DNA of 64,000 nt from Teratosphaeria epicoccoides (Eukaryota > Ascomycota > Dothideomycetes > Mycosphaerellales > Teratosphaeriaceae). The stretch spans positions 1 through 64,000 of the forward strand of contig JADDMT010000045.1 of the NCBI GenBank assembly GCA_021401465.1. The letters run 5' to 3'. Each line of letters opens with the position of its first letter. The first letter of the stretch is position 1. A program made the position numbers and the translations under genes. The notes beneath the pieces were generated by a model. It saw nothing but the letters and a program-made list of their open reading frames with translations, was not told the DNA's origin and made no database searches. Positions 52,035-62,067 of this stretch are shown piece after piece.

Positions 52035-53549
52035 TCACGAATGAAACAGATCCCACGCCCTCTCACACAGGCGCAAGAATTCCTCTTTCTTCTCAACACC
52101 ACTCATATTCGCCTTCCAGTCGTCCTCCCGCCCATCCCCTCGCACAGCGAAGGTCGCCCGTTTCGCATCAGACCGGTTGAAGGCTGACGGCGGGCTACCA
52201 TTGTCGCGCTCGTATTCTTCCCTACCGCGCCTCCTGCCATTCATGGAGGACGTACGAGCCAGCACATCTGGACGTGATGCTCCGTCACTGTGGGCGTGAG
52301 GTCGTGGAGCGCCGGCCGCTGCGTGTGGATGATGACCTCCAGGTGGCATCGGCGAGGGTGGAGTGGGTGGTTGCACGCCACCGTAATGCACGACCCTCGG
52401 CATCAAGTCCTCACGGCCGCCAGAAAGTCCTTGCATGGCCTCCTCTGCTGATCTGAACTCGCGGCTCCGGCTGCTCAGCGGCGGGCCTTGGTGGTGCTGT
52501 GGTGGCGGGAAGCTCGGTGACGGGACTGGAGGTGGCCCATTGGCAGCATTTTGTGGTGAGTGACGTGGGTACCGGGGCCCATCCAGTCGATCATTCGCAA
52601 AGACATCTGCAATCGGCGGAAGTCGATTGTTTGTTTGCTGTGCGGGGACGTGATGTATATGGCTTGTTTGGCTGAGCCCACTAGGTCCGTGCTGAGCATG
52701 CCTTGTGAATGGATGCTCGCCTGGCCGTAGTCCAGTGAAAGTTTGGTGCATCGGCGCCGACTGGATCACTCTATCTTCGGAGAACTGTGCCGCAGAGGGA
52801 GCGTCAATTGAAAGTCCAGGCGGTGGTCCCTTCCTTCGCGAGGTGAGGGGTGTTCGTGATACAGGCGCTCCAAAGAGGGTGTTATCCTGGGGCCTCGGTC
52901 CTTCGTTCTCATGTGCACTACCAGGCTTGCCCTTGTTTCTCGCTTCGATAATCTGCCTTTGCTGATCCCGCACGTCGAGGCTTCGTTGCAGCTGTTCCCG
53001 CATGCCCGGATCATTTGTCGCAAATCCCGGTGACAAACATGCCAACCCTACGTCCTGTATGGCCAGTCCAGCGGACTGCTGTGAAGTCAAGGGTGCAGAG
53101 GGCCGCCCCGTCTGCGGCCCTCGCGCTGTCGCCGTACTCGAACTGAGGTCAAGCCTCTTGGGCCGCGGCCTTGCTGACTGCATCGACGGCGATCCTGGCT
53201 CCTTCTTGACCTTGATCATGGGCGGTGGGCCGTTTCGGATTCTGTGTGACGCACTGTCAGCTGGCGTGTCTTGCGCTCACGTCGAACAAGAAGTGACATA
53301 CGAGTTCGGTGACGTCTTGCTGTGCGAATTCACGCGTTCTGGGGATGCTGTGTTCTCCCCAGACGCTGGCGAACCATTACTCCTCGCCCGTTTTGCGGCT
53401 GGCGGTGCTGGCTCCGGATGATTTGCTGGCGGTGCCGAGCCTGTCAGAGGTGTGATGGCTGCAAACGGCCTTGGGGAGAGGATGCGGTCGACGGAGGACG
53501 GCGGCAAGGACGTGTGTGGTGGCGGCGGAGCAGCGACGGCAGTCGACAT
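52035..53549 (-). CDS. Unrecognised disordered Pro-rich protein with a conserved-looking C-terminal helix
   Basis: Two exons (53549-53302, 53241-52035; 60-nt intron with GTATGT donor and CACAG acceptor) encode 484 aa. I cannot name the family. It is Pro/Ser/Arg/His-rich and predicted disordered, with a KKEP-type sumoylation-like site (MIKVKKEPGS), a short ordered block LACLSPGFATNDPGMREQLQ followed by SLDVRDQQRQIIEARNKGK (about residues 145-185) and a C-terminal helix EDDWKANMSGVEKKEEFLRL that ends CERAWDLFHS. These two blocks are the likely functional parts. Splicing joins SPNS to IRNGPPP. PAKRARS-type and KRLD basic patches suggest the nucleus; that is inference. Confidence 0.65.
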
Positions 53550-56068
53550 GTTGCGAGCAGGAGACGCGAGTAGTGTTAGACTTTGTTGGGCAGTGCAGTG
53601 AAAGCGAGCGAATGCGGTGCGGGTCCCGCTGTGCTCGGTAGGGCAGGTCGCTGGGAGAGATCGGCCGCGCAGGGCAGCGTTGGCGCTGTCGGCTGCGTGG
53701 CTGGACTGTGGACTTCGCCGGGCGCGCGATAATGCCTCGGTTCAAAATGTGAAGGGCAGGGGGCTAGAAGTCAGCGACAAGGCCGGAGCGTGCGGTGTTA
53801 TTATGACAACAATCTCGTCGCCTGGCGCGCGCGGAGGATCAAGTGTCGAGACAAACACGGACGAAACGTGACCAGTGAATGATAGCGCGGGCGGGCATGA
53901 GGTAGAAGAGGCACGGACGGCGCCCCCCGGCGGCAGACACGACCAGACAGGGGTCGGCACTGCTGCTGGTGGCACGGTGAGGTGAATGGCGTATCGTGCG
54001 ACAGGAACCCCCCAAACTGCTCTCCAGAGTCTCCACCTTACTCAACGCGGCAAGTCAATATTCTGCCGAAGCCCTGGTTTGCCGCTTTGGTGAAACGGTT
54101 CATTCCAGCGATGCCCACTTTACCTGTCACCGCTGTCGCGCGCAAGCAACATCCATCTTGCGACGACGACCCAGTGCACGCGGCGACCTCCCAAGTGCCT
54201 ACGTACAGCAGTCCTGCTTCATGTCCGCTCCAAGAGCCGGGGGCGTAGAGTCGAACATGCCCAGCGCCGAGCCTGCTGCTCCCGCCAATCTCCCATGGCT
54301 TTGATCCGCAAGCGCGTTTCACTCCGAATGCAGTCTGACACGCCGAACGCTCCAGCACAACCTTCCCTTGTTCCTCTTGACACGCTACCCACCTCATGGC
54401 AAATCCCTTGCCCACTTCTCCGCGCGTCGCCACGCACAGCTCTTCTGACACAACCGCTTGACATCCACCGCCCTGCTTCTCCTTGCCCCACCGCTCTCCG
54501 CTCACCTGCTTGCTGCGGTGACAAGACCAGAAATGTGACATGCCCACCGGTCCCGGCCAATCGTAGCTCAAGCTGAAACACTGCGCTATTGTCGCGCTAG
54601 CTGAAATGTTGGCGATCTGCTGGGGACTACCCAATCCAGATCCCTGCAAGTTGCACCCGAAGTGCTGGCTTTCTGCGCCCTTGAGGTGTCCGTGTAGCTC
54701 GCTCAAGATTGATAACAGACCCTCCGACATCAGTACATCACTGTCTTGTTCTAGATTGACAATTTGGCACGGACACGTTTGACCCTGCCGACGACCTGTT
54801 GTCCACTGGCTGAGATTGATTGACCCGCCGCCGGCATGGTCAACCTCGCCTAGTTCCAGCGGCATGCAAATCAACTGGTTGGCATTCGTAACGGTGCTCG
54901 ATCAACTCCCAACCTACCGCACACGGAATGGAGTTGTTCATGATCTTGTATTCTATATCCGACCGACACAACAACGGTTCGCATATCCCGATCAAGGCCA
55001 CGAACCATCGAGCGAGTCAGGCACGATCGGTAAGCAACCTTGCAACCAGGAGTCATGGGAGTGTGCGGTCTGTCATGAATACTTTTCTCAACGACTCAAC
55101 TCGAAGTGGCATAACTTTGATTATGAGTGATTCAGCCTATACTTGATGATGGACCAGGAAGATACATGTACAATCAGCCTTCGGCTTACCAACGCGTCAT
55201 GACGTCGGCAGGCCATTGTATCGGAAACCTCTACCTGGTAGCACACGATGATACACACCTACCTACCTCCACAGAACTGGAGGGCTGAAGCTACCTTAGT
55301 CACAATGCCACGTGCACTGTAAAGCGACATGTTTGGCCCACAATTTCGAAGGAGGTGAATCTCCACCTTCGCAGCATCGGGTGACAGGGACTTACCCCAA
55401 GTTGCCAACAAAATGCGACGTCTTGGCGACTTCGCCGGGAAAATCGCAGGAAGCTCACCCGACTAGGTAGGTACAGTGGCGGTCTTGGACATGTGCACAA
55501 GTGAAAGCTGGCACACTCTTGGTGCCGAACATGCCATGCAAGAATCAGATCCGGCTGCCAATTATATCGCAACAACGCATGGAACCTCTGTATTCTGAAG
55601 CAGGCCCGCTCCCATGTACATGTAGCTTCTTTGTCGAGAGCGCTTAGCAGCCGCCGTGCTGCACGAGAGTTCAGCAGTGCATGTACAGAAGGATCTGGAG
55701 GAGCTTGAGGGTGTACGATCATGTACGTAGAAGCATGACAGAACAATGCATAAACGCTTCTCGGATACCGGGGTAGGTACCTAGTTGGTGGCGTATCTCT
55801 AGGCGCTTGAAAGTACTATACATACCTCTCCAACAGTTCAATTTCACACGCGCGCCTTGCGCGCCACCACAGCAGCGCAAGAAGCTCGTCTCTGAAATGT
55901 AGAAGAGACCGTGTCTGTGATATTTTGAGGCTGCGTAGGCTGACTCGAAATACTCTTGCGTAGCCTGTGCCTCCCGCTTCAGGTCCGGTCGGGCACCTAT
56001 GCAGGAATATTGATCTGTTGGGGACGCCACTATTCGGGAAGGACTGCCGCACACCGCTGTACGGCGAT
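53550..56068. other. Long intergenic region
   Basis: About 2.5 kb without a supported gene, the largest gap in the gene-rich part. A 278-codon minus frame (54,038-54,874) has Cys/Gly/Trp-rich random composition and no domain, and its complement is open in two other frames, so I reject it. Low-complexity GGCGCGCG near 53,825 and a CCTACCT repeat near 55,258 are the only textures noticed. Confidence 0.4.
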
Positions 56069-57436
56069 TCATTCCGCGACATAGTCCATCAAGACAAAAT
56101 CGACGCTCCTCGCCAGACTCTGTGCATACTCCCGACTCACTGCTGGTCCCACTCTCCATTTTCCACCGGCTTCCAACGGGTCACTACTTCCAATGCCGCC
56201 GCTCCTAATCAGCAGGCGCAGACTTGTGAGCGTTGCGATCTGGGTGTACACATCGATCGTGGTCCTCAGATCATGAGGCAGGATGGCATGCAGGATAGAT
56301 AACAGCCTGTCCAAGGTAAAGGCAGAAGCGGCGAGCAGATGTCGCGGAATCCTTCGAGTCTGAGATGGCCTGGAGGATGTGCGCGCGGTGCCACCGCCTT
56401 TCTTTCGTCGCTTCTTCTCTGTGGCTTTCATGAAGTAAAGCGCATCGAGACGTGCTGGATTGAAGGAAGCTAGATAGGCTGACAGCAGAAGCCATTTCGC
56501 GTAGTAAGGCAGATCGTGACCATGTCGCTTAGCCACAGTACTAGATGTCCCAGGCACGATCGAGTCCACCAATACGGTCTCGTCCTGGAAGAGACTTCTG
56601 CGGTTGACCAGTAGGCGAGAGAAGTCTTTCGTACCGAATTCGCCAGTAACAATAGGCGCCACAAATGGTCGCCAGATCTCGTGGCACAGGTCTCGGAACG
56701 CTACAAGGTCACGAGCAGCGTTCTGAGCTAAAGAGTCCCATACTGCGGCGCAATACTTGGGCCACAGCCATGCCTTGTCTTGTGCGTGGCATTCTTCGTC
56801 GTAGTCGAAGTCATCAGGTGGAGCATCTATGAAGATATCGGGAGGTCTCTGAGAGACAATGTGGATGGATTGATTTCTGTTGTATGCCGGGAAGTGTATG
56901 TGCGGCACTCCAGATTGGTTTAGAAAGCGAGGTGTCGGGTGCTGCACGATAAGAACCATGGTGAGGACGGGTACCATGTCGCGCAATCGCGCCAATGATG
57001 GGAGCAAAGTCGGCGGTGCTTCTCTTTGCTGGTCGATGCCATCGAATACCAAAATGAACTTGTCTCGTGCCTTCAAGCGCCGCTGTAGCCGGACAGCGAG
57101 AGCTGCTATGTTCTCACATCGTCCAGCATATTCTGAGCTACCTTCATCATCCTGTAATGCCGCGTCTACTTCGGCCGATGTCTTCACCAGCAAATGTCGC
57201 CCGGTCACACATTCCCGGCAATCGATGAATGCGAATTTCAATCCACTGGCTTCCAAATGTGCTTTGGTGAGGGTCGTCTTTCCTGTAGCGTGAGGGCCAT
57301 ACACGACAAGCGTTGCTGGACTTGGGAGTGTAGGAGACAGTAGCGTGTTCAAGAGACGCAGAGGCCGATCTCGACAGGGCCATTGTCGGGACAGCGAGAG
57401 CAGCAGCTCGTCCGGCAACTGTTGTTGCAGCCCCAT
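56069..57436 (-). CDS. orc5: Origin recognition complex subunit 5 (ORC5)
   Basis: An intronless 455-aa protein. ORC5 is an AAA+ subunit of the six-part complex that marks replication origins and loads the MCM helicase. Walker A is present at 47-54 (GPHATGKT), Walker B at about 127-133 (FILVFDGID), both in the N-terminal AAA+ domain. The C-terminal half carries the ORC5-type helical/winged-helix region, including LPYYAKWLLLSAYLASFNPARLD, then a basic KKRRKKGGG loop and RHLLAASAFTLDRLLSIL, the typical ORC5_C block. The ATG at 57436 starts close to the usual family N terminus (LPDELLLSLSRQWPCRDRPL). The same frame is open 136 codons further upstream (to 57844), probably by chance or as leader. 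Confidence 0.9.
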   Translation of the reverse strand: MGLQQQLPDELLLSLSRQWPCRDRPLRLLNTLLSPTLPSPATLVVYGPHATGKTTLTKAHLEASGLKFAFIDCRECVTGRHLLVKTSAEVDAALQDDEGSSEYAGRCENIAALAVRLQRRLKARDKFILVFDGIDQQREAPPTLLPSLARLRDMVPVLTMVLIVQHPTPRFLNQSGVPHIHFPAYNRNQSIHIVSQRPPDIFIDAPPDDFDYDEECHAQDKAWLWPKYCAAVWDSLAQNAARDLVAFRDLCHEIWRPFVAPIVTGEFGTKDFSRLLVNRRSLFQDETVLVDSIVPGTSSTVAKRHGHDLPYYAKWLLLSAYLASFNPARLDALYFMKATEKKRRKKGGGTARTSSRPSQTRRIPRHLLAASAFTLDRLLSILHAILPHDLRTTIDVYTQIATLTSLRLLIRSGGIGSSDPLEAGGKWRVGPAVSREYAQSLARSVDFVLMDYVAE

Positions 57437-57941
57437 GGCAGGAGCGTGAAGGTAGACCTTCGACTTCAGACGCGTTGAGGACGCGCTCGGCATGCCCGAA
57501 CGCCGATCACGACTTCTGGCTGCCGAAGACTCGGCTGTCGGCTTGACATGGTAGGAGGTACTTCCTACATACGAGTTCAATGTTCGAATACGGGCGGTCG
57601 CGCACTCGACCACTTCCGATCGCGCCTGCCATATCGAAACAGCAGTTTGCCTCGCATCAGGTAAGATTCTCACAGACGGACTGTCAATGCAAAGAAGCAG
57701 AGAGCCGCACATAGAAGCAACTGCGACATCTACACGTGGGCTTTCTGGCTTCATGTTGCTCGTCTCATTGAAAGAAAGGAAGTGACGGCCTTCACATGTC
57801 AACCCACGCGCACCTTCCACATGAGTCTGTTTACTTCTCGGCATACTTTCCCAGGCCTTGCCCGCTTCCTACAAGATGTCTCGCTGCTCGACTTTTATCC
57901 GCACCAGGCTCGTTTACATTGCCACACAACTACGCACAAAC
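57437..57941. promoter_or_regulatory. Divergent upstream region, ORC5 and TAD3
   Basis: About 505 bp between the chosen start codons. Alternative in-frame ATGs exist for both genes (57,751 for ORC5; 57,876 for TAD3), so the real spacer may be shorter. Confidence 0.4.
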
Positions 57942-59609
57942 ATGGGCAAGCTCGTGCAATCAGCTGCCGCCCAGGTACAACCGCCATCGTCGAAGGAGGC
58001 TCGCAAGCGTCGAATGCTGCACCTGAAGACGAAGGAGGAATGCCGGTTGAGTAACGAGACGATCAGGGTCTGGTCTGTGGAGCTGCCTAGTAAGTACGCA
58101 GAGGGAATCTTGAAGTAAGTCGTCCTTCTCTGCTCCCACTCTGAGCACTACTGATGCATCTGCAGAGTCATCAAGGACAATGTCGAGAGCCAAGACTCTC
58201 TCGACCTGCAACATCTCCGTCGATTTGCCAAACCCAAGTATCTCCCTCCCCACGTGCTCGGCGAGCGTAACCTTATTAAGGATCTGTACCTTGTACCGCG
58301 CTCGTGGGAGGAGACAGCATCAACAGTGATCCAAGCCGGCGCGCCGATCTGGGAGTGGACAGCCGCCACCAAGGCTCGCGCCAATTCTCGCGCTGGAACA
58401 CTCTATCTGCTCGTCTGTCCATCACACATTATCGCTTTGCAAGAGCTTCATGACCTCCTACTCCTGCATGCGCCATTCTGTAGCTCAGCTGACGCGTGGT
58501 CATATCCACTGGAAATCAAGGAAGTCGCAGTCCCTCTGCTGGCCCCGACGAGCCCAGAGCAAGCTAAGCGCTACTCGGAGCAGTACTGGCCAACTTTCTA
58601 TCGAAAGACCAACCCCTTCGGCGCCCACCCTAGCAGTATCGCCAAAGCTGAGGAAGAGCTGCACACACCTCGGAACGGCAGCATCAGCATTGAACAAGCC
58701 TTGGAGCTGGCCGAAAAGGCAGGAACTGCGACCGAGGAGAAAGGTTTCGGCGTCTGTACCGGCTGTGTTATCGTCGAGCGTGCCGACGATAAGACAGAGA
58801 TCGTTGCTGTCGCGGGCGACGCGCGTAAAAAGCCGCTTCCTAGCGAGGGTGGCATTGAAGCGCTGGAGAGATGCCTTGACGACGACGATGCCGACAGCAA
58901 GGACGCTGCTGCATTGAGCAAAAGCAAAAAGAAGCGGCAGCGCAAGAAGAAGAACAAAGCCGCCAAGCGAGCTGAGGGGAGTGGCTGCGCTTCTGGCAAT
59001 GTCATGGCTCACTCCGTCATGCGTGCACTCGGCATGGTGGGACGCAAACGCCTCCGTTGCGCTTCGCAGCCTATGCAAGCGTCTGCCGACAAGGCTGAGA
59101 GCAACTTCGCCGCAGTTGGTTTGAGGCACGACGTGAAGGCTCGTGATGCCTTCTTCCTCGACCTACCTATCACTCCGATTGAACAGCAGTACTTCGAGAA
59201 GGATAACATCAAGCCTGACGGTTATCTGTGCCTCAGGCTCGAGATTTTCCTCACCCACGAACCATGCATGATGTGCTCGATGGCACTTGTCCACTCTCGC
59301 GTTGGCCGAGTCATCTTCAAGCATCGCATGCCAAAGACCGGTGGCCTCACAGCTGAGACGGCTAGGAATGACTCCGGGCCCGCCGGTCTTGGCTACGGCC
59401 TTTGCTGGCGCAAAGAACTGAATTGGCAGTTCATGTGCTGGGAATACACTGCTCGTGTCACCGAAGACGAGCGCAAGGAAAAGGCGCAATTGCGCGAGAG
59501 TGGTGAGATTGATAGCGATGAGGACGAGGAGGATAGCGACGGGATTGATGCTGTCAATGATGACCATGCTAATGTGGGCAGTTCTAGCTTTACGAGCATC
59601 CATGTGTAG
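57942..59609 (+). CDS. tad3: tRNA-specific adenosine deaminase subunit TAD3
   Basis: Two exons (57942-58114, 58166-59609; 51-nt intron with GTAAGT donor) encode 538 aa. Tad3 is the non-catalytic partner of Tad2; the dimer converts A34 to inosine in tRNA anticodons. The deaminase fold is at the C-terminal side: H340 in MAHSVMRAL, then PCMMC (C425, C428) in THEPCMMCSMALVHSRVGRV. The position that is the proton-shuttling Glu in Tad2 (HAE) is Val here (HSV), which is the hallmark of Tad3. A Lys/Arg-rich loop (KSKKKRQRKKKNKAAKR, about 313-329) precedes the zinc His. The C terminus is acidic (DSDEDEEDSDG). ATG 57942 (MGKLVQ) is chosen; ATG 57876 in the same frame would add 22 residues resembling a targeting sequence. 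Confidence 0.9.
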
Positions 59610-60975
59610 CACACACGGACGGCATCGATCAGCTGGCGGAGCATGGATACGACAGTATGGACCACGGAGGCATGCACCACGAAGGCACTAATGGTAATGA
59701 CGGCATTCTGGGCGAAGCGGGGTTGCACTTGGCCAGCGGGTGCGGGATGGATCTATCGGCAAAGCATCTCAATGTCAGCATCAGCATGGACGGCGTTGAG
59801 AATTCACGTAGTGTTTTCCGGCGAAGTCTTTGGTGCGAGTGTGAGGTTCTGCGCCGACATGACTATTAGCGATGGCGCAACGGTGGAGGGTGATAGACGA
59901 TCATGGCTGCCACGCCTGCCGATACAGATGTACCACTACTGCACACACCAATGCATCGTAGCTCATATTGAGCTCACCATTATACGAGCTGCCGTCCGTG
60001 CCCTGTCCGTATTGAGAGATCTGTTCGGACACCTGGAGTACTGAGCTTGTCCGCGCCCGCGGTCAACCGGTGTAGGGATGGCTCACACAGGACAGTGAAA
60101 TTGACCGGCCGGCTTTCGACGCTGTGATGAGTTCACTCGAGCTGAATGTATGGATGTCCTTGTGGGTCGTGGCAGTTGAGGTCCCGATGGCTGAGACGTA
60201 AATTGGCCGCTTGATATCACACGGCTCCTGTTTCAGCCCTATTGATAAACTTCATCAGGACAGACAGCAAGTGACATCGGCATTTTGGTCGACATGAAGG
60301 GGTCGCTGGGGCTGCTATCGGAAATTACTGCTTGGAGGAGCAGAGTGTGCAGAGTGCGTTGGATGCGCTGTACATAGCTATCTGGATGGTGCATCCAATC
60401 ATGCAAAAAGGAAAGGATCAGTCGAAAAGGGGTGGATTGGTCGGCGTGCGGATATGTACACAAGCCGCAATCCACCCAGCAGGGAAGAAGTGAAGAAGAC
60501 ACAATCGTCGAGAGCAAGAAGCTCAGCCTGCTCTCACTCAGCCAATGCGGAGAGTCTCCATCAGCCGCCGTCGTCCGGGATCAGCTCAGTATCTGACCAG
60601 CAGTGTTCATGCTATGCGTCCGCTGCTTTTCTCGTTAAATGTACAACCCCAAATGCCACGACGAACAATGGTCCCGTTAATGCCCAAAGTCGCCGAGCTG
60701 ACATGATACGGCGAATGCTGAATCGCCCATGGACAGGCTGTAGTCAGGTGAAATTCATGCCATCCGGCGGGTGCCACCAGATGCGCGTGCAAGGTCCCGC
60801 CTACATCGCTCAAAAACACCACCGTAGCCAATTTTGCCCCCATTTCCGAAGTTCAATCAGACTGTCGCCTGCTACAGTCTTTGTGTAAAAGATGCTCGTA
60901 AAGGTTCAGCAAGCAGCGTCATGTGTACAGTACTGGACCTTTGCTGATGGGCCTCAATGTCCATTAACGAGCTCT
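59610..60975. other. Intergenic region
   Basis: About 1.37 kb between convergent TAD3 and the CAP-protein gene. Frames such as 59,643-60,044 have no family signature. No RNA gene recognised. Confidence 0.4.
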
Positions 60976-62067
60976 CTAAGTGGAAATGGTGACACCGTCG
61001 CCTTTCCAAAAGGTGTTCCATGTTGCGGTGGCGTTCGGGTTTGGTGGACAAAGGACATTCCGATCATATTCGCCTTGGACGTTGCCTGAAAGGAATTAGT
61101 ACCACATTACGGACCTATAGAAGCGGCATCGCTCACCTGGCGGGTAGTAATTGCAGACGGTGAAATACGGAGGTACGTCGCTGCTGACCTGGCGTAGGCC
61201 GTTCGCTGAGCAGTCGACAGTCGCGCAGCCGACCGATGTGGTACCCTTCCAGACAACTTGAGTGAAATGGCCAAACACCTCGAACTTTGTCATGTCTGGC
61301 TGGGCTTGGTTGTAGAGATCCGCGTACCAGCCAACTTCACCATTGTAGAACAGGTCCGTAATGATGCCCGAGACGTTGTCAGCTGGGAAGCCAGCGGCAA
61401 TATTTTGTCCGTAGTGGCCGTCGCCGGCAGTGGTGTCGTGCGCGTAGTTGCAGCTTTGAGCGATCTGGAGAGCGATTGTTGCTAGCGTATTGTTCCACGT
61501 CAATTGATCAACAGTGTGGTTCTTGCGATGCAGGTTGTGGTGGTAAGTAACAAGGCCGTTATAGGTGTCTGGTGATGACTCGGCCCCTGCAGCGGCGGAG
61601 GTGCCGGACGGAGTCTCCTCGCTTGACGGAGCGTCGTTATTGGACGCAGGAGGTGGGGATGATGGGGACGTCTCGGAGCTTGACGGCGCAATGTACGTAG
61701 ATTTTGGGGCTTGCGTCGCCTCAGGTTCGCTGGGGTATGTGCTGGTCCAGGCGCTGCTCCAGGCGCTGCTCCAATAGCTGGCATGGCCGCCACTTCCGCC
61801 CGCATCGCCAAGTTGGTCCTTGTTGTCGCTGAGAAAAGCTGGGGTGGGAATGGATTGAGCAGCTGGTGTCTCTGCCACCGGTGTCTTAGCGGCCGGTGTC
61901 TCAGAGGCGTGACCATCCATCCAGACAGTCACCACTTCGGTCGCGTATACGATGTCGACGTCCGTGACCAGGGCGCGCTTGTTGTGCGCGTGACGGTGAG
62001 CGTGGTGTGGGTTTGGCACAGCAATGACAACCGCCGCAAAGGCAGCTGCAACGACAGCAGAACGCAT
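60976..62067 (-). CDS. Secreted CAP/PR-1 (Pry1-like) protein
   Basis: Two exons (62067-61137, 61085-60976; 51-nt intron) encode 346 aa. CAP-superfamily Pry proteins bind sterols and lipids outside the cell. A signal peptide is evident (MRSAVVAAAFAAVVIAVP), then a Ser/Pro/Thr-rich spacer of about 160 residues and the CAP domain: YHHNLHRKNH, LTWNNTLATIALQIAQSCNYAH, HYGQNIAAGF, FGHFTQVVWKGTTSVGCA and YFTVCNYYPPGN. The last exon, after the PPG junction, supplies the final Cys and a short tail; without the intron the protein would end in an atypical FYRSVMWY. The Glu usual in the YGEN motif is Gln here, and the second cavity acid appears as Asp (WYADL). The ATG at 62067 begins the signal peptide; an upstream in-frame ATG exists at 62118. 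Confidence 0.88.

Noticed and set aside
54038..54874. 278-codon minus frame in the 2.5-kb gap
   Set aside because: Cys/Gly/Trp-rich without motif; overlapping open frames on both strands; no homologue recognised.
57437..57844. N-terminal extension of ORC5 by 136 residues
   Set aside because: The open frame continues, but the family N terminus starts at 57436 and the extension has no recognisable feature; kept only as an alternative.
10354..62067. Secondary-metabolite or effector gene cluster
   Set aside because: No PKS, NRPS, terpene cyclase, P450 or transporter genes; neighbouring functions are mostly housekeeping and unrelated.
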